Below, one piece after another: positions 59,742 to 64,000 of a stretch of DNA of 64,000 nt (position 1 is its first letter; the number at the start of each line of letters is the position of its first letter). Origin of the DNA: Streptococcus mitis. Lineage in GTDB: Bacteria > Bacillota > Bacilli > Lactobacillales > Streptococcaceae. The notes below the pieces were generated by a model. That model had not been told where the DNA came from, made no database searches, and saw only the letters and a list, made by a program, of their open reading frames with translations. Position numbers and translations under genes: made by a program. Location: NCBI RefSeq assembly GCF_000722765.2, contig NZ_CP028415.1, positions 1,742,501 to 1,806,500 of the forward strand. The letters are read 5' to 3'.

Positions 59742-60107
59742 ATTGTCTTAATAGGTGGACTGAATCGGTTCCAGCCACAGCATGGACTATTATAACACAT
59801 TCAGGAAAGAGAAAAAAGTCTGCTGATTGTGGCCATCATAAAAGACTGGCAATCCAGTCTCAAACATATATTATAGAAATTATCCGCTAAATGTTTTCAC
59901 GAATATCAAAGAACATGAAAAGGCAACTAGAAGAAATAGCAATAAAACAAAGTTAGTAGCAATAGTTACTAAAACTAAGATCATTTTTATGAAAAGGATA
60001 CCTAAAAATGCGATTACAAACAAATATAAGAGTATTCAGTAAGGAAATAAACTAAATGGGTAGAATACCTAGAACACTCTTCCTAAAATATTACTAAGCA
60101 AATGAAA
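59742..60107. other. 366-nt region between azlC and the CAAX protease gene
   Basis: AT-rich. A TATAAT (minus strand, near 59791-59796) could serve azlC. The only coding signal is the hydrophobic ORF listed separately. Confidence 0.5.
59880..60023 (-). CDS. Possible 47-residue hydrophobic membrane peptide
   Basis: Reading from TTG (60023) or ATG (59984), the frame encodes two hydrophobic stretches (FVIAFLGILFIKMILVLVT and FVLLLFLLVAFSCSLIFVKT). It lies downstream of the CAAX gene in the vp1 direction. Neither start has a good ribosome site, so it may be a remnant of a longer membrane protein or an unexpressed frame. Low confidence. Confidence 0.3.
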   Translation of the reverse strand: MFVIAFLGILFIKMILVLVTIATNFVLLLFLLVAFSCSLIFVKTFSG

Positions 60108-60773
60108 TTACAGCAACGGTAAAATTTGACCAATACCATTGTAGACTATATGCAGCCCAATAGGCCAATAAATGGACTTGGTTACTCTAAACAAGACTGC
60201 AAATATGAGACCGCCACCCATATAGACGAAAAAGTCTGTCAAGACCCAACCGTGATTACTAATGTGTAAGATTCCAAATAATATAGCTGAGCCAAGCACA
60301 TCCAGTCCCCATTTCTTTCCTTTTTCCAGAGCTGTCATCACCAATCCACGATAAATCATGTCTTCAAAAATGGGACCTGCAATCACAGGATAGAAAAAAT
60401 ACATCAAAAATGCTGTAGCTCCTGTAAAAGTAGGAACATCCAGTTGATAAGAAATTGCATTTTTGGTAGGCGGAAAAAGAAAAAAGGTGACGAAATTCCA
60501 AACAACAAAAGCAAGAAGAGCTAGGAAGGAATAGAAAAGATAGGAACCTTTAAATTTTCTACTGTTAATTTTCTGCCATTTTCCTGACCAAACCATAACA
60601 ATAAAAGCAAGCAGAACCACAAGAAAATTTAACAGCATATCCGACAAATAATAGGCAAAGTCGGATAAACCAGCAGCAAGATCGCTATGTAAAACTAGAA
60701 CACTGAACTTCTGGTCAGCAACAACTAGTAGAATAGCTATAATAAAGTAGTAGCGTGAGATTATCTTTTTCAT
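60108..60773 (-). CDS. CPBP (CAAX/Abi) intramembrane metalloprotease
   Basis: 221 residues with six or seven membrane helices. The glutamate and histidine motifs characteristic of the family are FEDMIYRGLVM (helix containing the EExxxR-type site, here ED) and FGILHIS. In bacteriocin loci such proteins often give self-immunity or process peptides. The start at 60773 has AGGAGA 7 nt upstream. It follows the VP1-like gene across a hairpin. Confidence 0.87.
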   Translation of the reverse strand: MKKIISRYYFIIAILLVVADQKFSVLVLHSDLAAGLSDFAYYLSDMLLNFLVVLLAFIVMVWSGKWQKINSRKFKGSYLFYSFLALLAFVVWNFVTFFLFPPTKNAISYQLDVPTFTGATAFLMYFFYPVIAGPIFEDMIYRGLVMTALEKGKKWGLDVLGSAILFGILHISNHGWVLTDFFVYMGGGLIFAVLFRVTKSIYWPIGLHIVYNGIGQILPLL

Positions 60774-60802
60774 CCTATTTTCTCCTATATTACGAAATAA
60801 AG

Positions 60803-60834
60803 AAAGCCCTAACCCAAACAAAGGCAAGGGCTTT
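60803..60834 (-). terminator. Hairpin between the VP1-like gene and the CAAX gene
   Basis: An 8-bp stem AAAGCCCT/AGGGCTTT followed by CTTTATTT on the minus strand. It could cut transcription after the short peptide gene and lower expression of the protease gene. Confidence 0.7.
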
Positions 60835-60839
60835 AAATA

Positions 60840-61034
60840 TCAACGACGACGATTAACAGTGGAAGAATCATGGTTAAAATTTTTCTCCCAGAAATTAGTG
60901 ATTGACCAAGGTGTCCCGAACCCTCCCCATGCACCGCTTGGGATATTGCCAAGATACACAAGATCTCCTCCTCTAACATCTTGCAACTCAGCTTCTGTTA
61001 GTTCCATCGTTTCTGCAAATTGTAAATTTAACAT
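60840..61034 (-). CDS. vp1: VP1-like double-glycine secreted peptide
   Basis: 64 residues. The leader MLNLQFAETMELTEAELQ ends in DVRGG, a double-glycine site cut by peptidase-containing ABC transporters during export. The mature peptide of about 41 residues is rich in glycine and tryptophan (GAWGGFGTPWSITNFW) and ends in three arginines. In pneumococcus VP1, under Rgg144/SHP144 control, promotes biofilm and virulence; assignment rests on locus order and leader type. No exporter gene is present nearby. Confidence 0.82.
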   Translation of the reverse strand: MLNLQFAETMELTEAELQDVRGGDLVYLGNIPSGAWGGFGTPWSITNFWEKNFNHDSSTVNRRR

Positions 61035-61112
61035 CTTTTACACTCCTTTAATTATCTTCATTTGTAAACCACTTCTGCGACCTAGGATTTGCTTTAAGTA
61101 CTTTACATGGAC

Positions 61113-61150
61113 AGTATAACACAGAAATTGGCTTATTTTAGAAAATCGCA
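61113..61150 (-). promoter_or_regulatory. vp1 promoter with Rgg box
   Basis: -10 TATACT (61113-61118) with no good -35. The box TGCGATTTT (61142-61150, minus strand) lies exactly 23 nt upstream of the -10. Confidence 0.75.
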
Positions 61151-61184
61151 TATTTGATATTTTTTCTTATAGAAATTTCAGATT

Positions 61185-61222
61185 TGCGATTTTGGTAGAT
61201 TTGATTATTTCACTGGTATAAT
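61185..61222 (+). promoter_or_regulatory. shp promoter with Rgg box
   Basis: -10 TATAAT (61217-61222), no good -35. The box TGCGATTTT (61185-61193) lies exactly 23 nt upstream. The surrounding 21 nt match those upstream of vp1 at 18 positions. Confidence 0.75.
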
Positions 61223-61250
61223 AAAGTTACTACTAACAAGGAGGGATATA

Positions 61251-61334
61251 ATGATGAAGAAAAGAAAAATCCAACTGATACTCCTGCTTATTTCGGAGTG
61301 GGTGATTGTCTTCCCGTTTCTAATTAATCGATAA
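61251..61334 (+). CDS. shp144: SHP pheromone precursor (SHP144-like)
   Basis: 27 residues: a basic start (MMKKRKIQ), hydrophobic core, and C-terminus EWVIVFPFLINR. It belongs to the short hydrophobic peptides, processed by Eep and exported by PptAB; the C-terminal part beginning at Glu would be the pheromone. It closely resembles the SHP144 mature region as I recall it, with some substitutions. GGAGG lies 6 nt upstream of the ATG. Its 3' end overlaps that of the convergent rgg by 11 nt. Too small for routine gene callers. Confidence 0.88.
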   Translation: MMKKRKIQLILLLISEWVIVFPFLINR

Positions 61335-62187
61335 GTTCTTTGTATTGCTGAAAACGCAATTCGAAGAGGGCTGTTAATTGTGGATTTTCTAATACTTGCA
61401 GAGATTGGATAAAGTGTTCAATCTCTTTTTGATTGCTTCCTTTGGTTTGAAGAAAGACACTCATTTTCTTTAAAAATTGCCACGATACTTTCTCAAAAAC
61501 ATCGTACGGACGCAACATGCTCTCCAACTCGGCTTCGAAGATTGGGATGTATGAGAAAAGTTTTCGCTCCATGAGTTCTGATAAGATATTTAAGAGTCCT
61601 TGCTTCATATACAATCGATTGTGTATTAACTCTTTAAATTCCTTGGATTTTTCAAGTAAAGAGGTTGATAAAAATATCAAATCTTGATTACTCAAGAAGG
61701 GCATGGTATTGCAAAAAAGATAGAGTTCAAACCAGGTCCAAGACTCAATAGCATAGAGATAGATAGTCAAAAACTCGCTATCTTCTTTTACCAATGGATA
61801 GTTCTTATCTAAGGAATGGAGTGCGTTTTTAATTACAATAGCATTCAAACGACGATAGGTCTGCGCCATCTGTTCTTGCTCGACTTCCTCCAACAGTTGC
61901 TCTAAGCCAGCAATATCTTGATGGGCAAACCGATCCACAACCTTTCTACCAATTCGCATATGTGGAGATTCTTGATAATTGTTGAGCTTATGACCAAACT
62001 CATCGAAGGTCACATTGATTCCTTGGATGGCTAAGAGCAGCTTGTCCGCAGATAGCATAGACTGTCCTAGTTCAAACTTAGACAACTGAGAAGCTGTTAG
62101 TCCAGCACAAGCCACATCTGACTGCTTGAGCTTTCTTGCCAAGCGCAATTCCTTGTAAAATTCTCCCAATTCCATTCTCTCAATCAT
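61324..62187 (-). CDS. rgg144: Rgg144-like transcriptional regulator
   Basis: 287 residues. HTH at about 8-62 (FYKELRLARKLKQSDVACAGL), then the helical pheromone-binding domain. Start at 62187 by AGGAGG 7 nt upstream. With the convergent shp gene it forms a cell-density circuit: SHP is exported, re-imported by Ami, binds Rgg, and switches on shp and vp1. Confidence 0.9.
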   Translation of the reverse strand: MIERMELGEFYKELRLARKLKQSDVACAGLTASQLSKFELGQSMLSADKLLLAIQGINVTFDEFGHKLNNYQESPHMRIGRKVVDRFAHQDIAGLEQLLEEVEQEQMAQTYRRLNAIVIKNALHSLDKNYPLVKEDSEFLTIYLYAIESWTWFELYLFCNTMPFLSNQDLIFLSTSLLEKSKEFKELIHNRLYMKQGLLNILSELMERKLFSYIPIFEAELESMLRPYDVFEKVSWQFLKKMSVFLQTKGSNQKEIEHFIQSLQVLENPQLTALFELRFQQYKELID

Positions 62188-62269
62188 CTGACCACCTCCT
62201 ATTTTTTATATAGTATATCATTATTTACAATCATTTGTCAAAATATTCTGACATTTAAGAGAACAAAAA

Positions 62270-62288
62270 AGCCAGCCTTAAGCTGACT
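62270..62288 (-). terminator. Terminator after tsaD
   Basis: 7-bp stem (one T-G pair) AGTCAGC/GCTGGCT followed by TTTTT on the minus strand, 2 nt after the tsaD stop. Confidence 0.8.
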
Positions 62289-62290
62289 CC

Positions 62291-63301
62291 TTATTCCATA
62301 GTATCAAAAGCGAGACTTGGCTTGGCATTGAGATCCAAGTCTGCAAAATTTTCTTTGTTCCACTCGCTGACGCTGGCATAGGCAATCATGCCTGCATTGT
62401 CTCCACAGAGACGCAGAGGGGGGATGATGACCTTAACATCGGTAATTTCGTCTGCTAGGCTTTCTCTGAGACCTTTATTAGCTGCCACACCACCTGCCAC
62501 GACAAGGGTTTTAACAGGGTATTTCTCCAAAGCCTTCTTAGTTTTTGCCATAAGAATATCCAAGACAGCTGCTTGGAAGGACGCACACAAGTCCTCTGTA
62601 GATAGGCTTTCTCCCTTTTGTTCGGAATTGTGGTGAAGATTGATAAAGGCAGATTTCAAACCTGAGAATGAAAACTCCAGATTATCTTCCTTAATCATGG
62701 CACGAGGGAAATCATAAATATCCTGTCCCTGATGAGCTAGCTCGTCAATCTCACGACCTGCAGGATAGGTCAAGCCCATGACACGGCCTACCTTATCATA
62801 GGCTTCCCCAACCGCGTCATCTCGCGTTTCCCCAACAATCTTGTAGTCACCAGCCTCAGAAACATAAACCAACTCTGTGTGCCCGCCACTTACTAAAAGT
62901 GCTAACAAGGGAAAGTCCAAAGGCTCCACACTTTGAGCTGCCATGAGGTGACCAGCCATGTGGTTAACAGGAATCAGTGGAAGTCCATGTGCCCAAGCAA
63001 AGGCCTTGGCAGCTGACAAACCAACTAGCAAGGCTCCAACCAAGCCTGGTCCATAGGTAACAGCCACAGCTGTTACATCGTCTTCGGTAATCCCTGCTTC
63101 TGCCAGAGCCTCCTCGATACAGGCTGTAATGACCTCGACATGGTGACGGCTAGCTACTTCTGGTACTACGCCCCCAAAACGTTTGTGGCTCTCAATTTGA
63201 CTAGCAATGACATTGGACAAGAGCTCATCGTCGTTTTTTAAGATGGCGACACTGGTCTCATCACAGGATGTCTCAAATGCTAAAATATATCTATCCTTCA
63301 T
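62291..63301 (-). CDS. tsaD: tRNA N6-threonylcarbamoyladenosine transferase TsaD
   Basis: 336 residues of the ASKHA fold. FETSCDETS at the N-terminus and HMAGHLMA metal ligands. Transfers threonylcarbamoyl to A37 of ANN-decoding tRNAs together with TsaB and TsaE. It overlaps rimI by 11 nt. Confidence 0.97.
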   Translation of the reverse strand: MKDRYILAFETSCDETSVAILKNDDELLSNVIASQIESHKRFGGVVPEVASRHHVEVITACIEEALAEAGITEDDVTAVAVTYGPGLVGALLVGLSAAKAFAWAHGLPLIPVNHMAGHLMAAQSVEPLDFPLLALLVSGGHTELVYVSEAGDYKIVGETRDDAVGEAYDKVGRVMGLTYPAGREIDELAHQGQDIYDFPRAMIKEDNLEFSFSGLKSAFINLHHNSEQKGESLSTEDLCASFQAAVLDILMAKTKKALEKYPVKTLVVAGGVAANKGLRESLADEITDVKVIIPPLRLCGDNAGMIAYASVSEWNKENFADLDLNAKPSLAFDTME

Positions 63302-63728
63302 CTATTTCTCTCTTCATGATAATGGCGTCCTCGACTGGGTCATGGTAGTAGGCCTTTCGCTCAGCGATGACTGCCATCTTTTCTTTCTTGTAAAATGCTT
63401 GCGCTCGTTGATTTGACTTTCTGACTTCGAGGAAAATCTCCTTGTCTGTCGGCAATTGAGCAAACAAGGCTGATGCAATTCCCTGACCCTGATAGGTTTG
63501 TTTGACAGCGATTTGCAGGACTTCTGCTTCAAAAAGATTCTCCTGCACAGCTAGAAATCCAATCACTTCGTCCCCATCATAAGCCAGAGCATACCAAGTC
63601 TGGTCTTGAGCCAGGTCTGCTTGGATTTGTTCCAGCGTCCAAGGACTGACTGAGTAAACAGTTATCATAACAGCGTAGATGGCTTGAGCCAGATCAGATT
63701 GCTGTTGAGTTCGTTTGATTTCTATCAT
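63291..63728 (-). CDS. rimI: Ribosomal-protein-alanine N-acetyltransferase-like GNAT
   Basis: 145 residues, GNAT fold with acetyl-CoA loop [15 protein letters not shown]. RimI acetylates S18 in E. coli; the true substrate in streptococci is not shown. It lies between tsaB and tsaD, the usual order, and overlaps both. Confidence 0.9.
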   Translation of the reverse strand: MIEIKRTQQQSDLAQAIYAVMITVYSVSPWTLEQIQADLAQDQTWYALAYDGDEVIGFLAVQENLFEAEVLQIAVKQTYQGQGIASALFAQLPTDKEIFLEVRKSNQRAQAFYKKEKMAVIAERKAYYHDPVEDAIIMKREIDEG

Positions 63729-64000
63729 AGGCGTTTAATGTAGGACTCACCATACTCGGTGTGGTTCTTGAGCCAGTTTTCCTCAGCCTCGACACGCTTG
63801 AGGTAGTTAGGCACAAAGTCGTGCAAGGAGTCTGCTTCCTTGTCCCAAGCCAAAAGAGCAAGATTGGCTGCATTAGGTAAGGTTTCTTTGTAATTAGTCC
63901 TTGGCAAGTGTTCTTGAATCTGCTCCACAAAGGGGGCAACTTCTCCGACAAAGGTAACCTGACTAGCACCCTTAACTTTTTCTAACACCTCTTCAAAAGA
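63725..64000 (-). CDS. tsaB: TsaB, partial
   Basis: The last 91 codons of the tsaB reading frame, ending [13 protein letters not shown]; the 5' part lies beyond the window. TsaB is the scaffold partner of TsaD in t6A synthesis. Overlaps rimI by 4 nt. Confidence 0.9.
   Translation of the reverse strand, partial: SFEEVLEKVKGASQVTFVGEVAPFVEQIQEHLPRTNYKETLPNAANLALLAWDKEADSLHDFVPNYLKRVEAEENWLKNHTEYGESYIKRL

Overview
The window is a low-GC Firmicute chromosome segment that I assign to the mitis group of Streptococcus, at or very close to S. pneumoniae. The evidence is gene order and family content: the S10-spc-alpha ribosomal cluster is followed by an ACT/UPF0210 pair and a phosphoglycerate-mutase-family gene. 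It also holds a BOX repeat, a CiaR-controlled small RNA, a ComX cin-box gene, an Rgg/SHP pheromone locus with a double-glycine peptide, hexB/mutL, and the HK07/RR07 two-component system. Most genes lie on the minus strand. Against my memory of pneumococcal reference genomes the window runs in the reverse direction.

Layout. 1-2291: partial phosphatase gene, a csRNA (ccnE-like), the UPF0210/ACT pair, and the terminator of the ribosomal cluster. 2407-17277: rpsJ to rplQ on the minus strand with secY, adk, infA and rpoA, driven from a promoter at 17249-17277; several spacers carry palindromic inserts, two of them inverted copies of one element. 17364-21479: anaerobic ribonucleotide reductase (nrdD, nrdG), an acetyltransferase, a kinase and a 46-residue protein. 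21599-23359: a competence-induced operon with a cin-box. 23407-29532: cardiolipin synthase, BOX element, lipoprotein, folC, a 50-bp tandem hairpin array, DUF1292, ruvX, ireB, a lipoprotein and spx. 29668-32710: mgtA behind an M-box Mg2+ riboswitch and a short leader ORF. 32731-44348: pepP, uvrA, corA, a SemiSWEET sugar transporter, an S66 peptidase, tag, ruvA, mutL, and a LytTR/DUF3021 regulatory pair. 44396-49795: nrdI, a membrane protein, TCS07, DUF624 and an ECF S component.

49818-58793 is the methionine uptake region (metQ, M20 peptidase, metN, metI). It has been altered twice: an Rgg regulator and an MFS transporter sit between two copies of the metI 3' end, and the amino-acid-binding lipoprotein gene is an exact 1052-bp tandem duplication. 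58721-62187 holds AzlCD, a CAAX protease, a VP1-like double-glycine peptide, an SHP pheromone gene and its Rgg. 62291-64000 holds tsaD, rimI and partial tsaB.

Most notable: (1) an unannotated 23-codon leader ORF between the M-box and mgtA, with acidic/proline-rich codons and mutually exclusive hairpins; (2) matched operator boxes exactly 23 nt upstream of both the shp and vp1 -10 elements; (3) the 50-bp hairpin array with compensatory changes; (4) the metI-flanked Rgg/MFS island.
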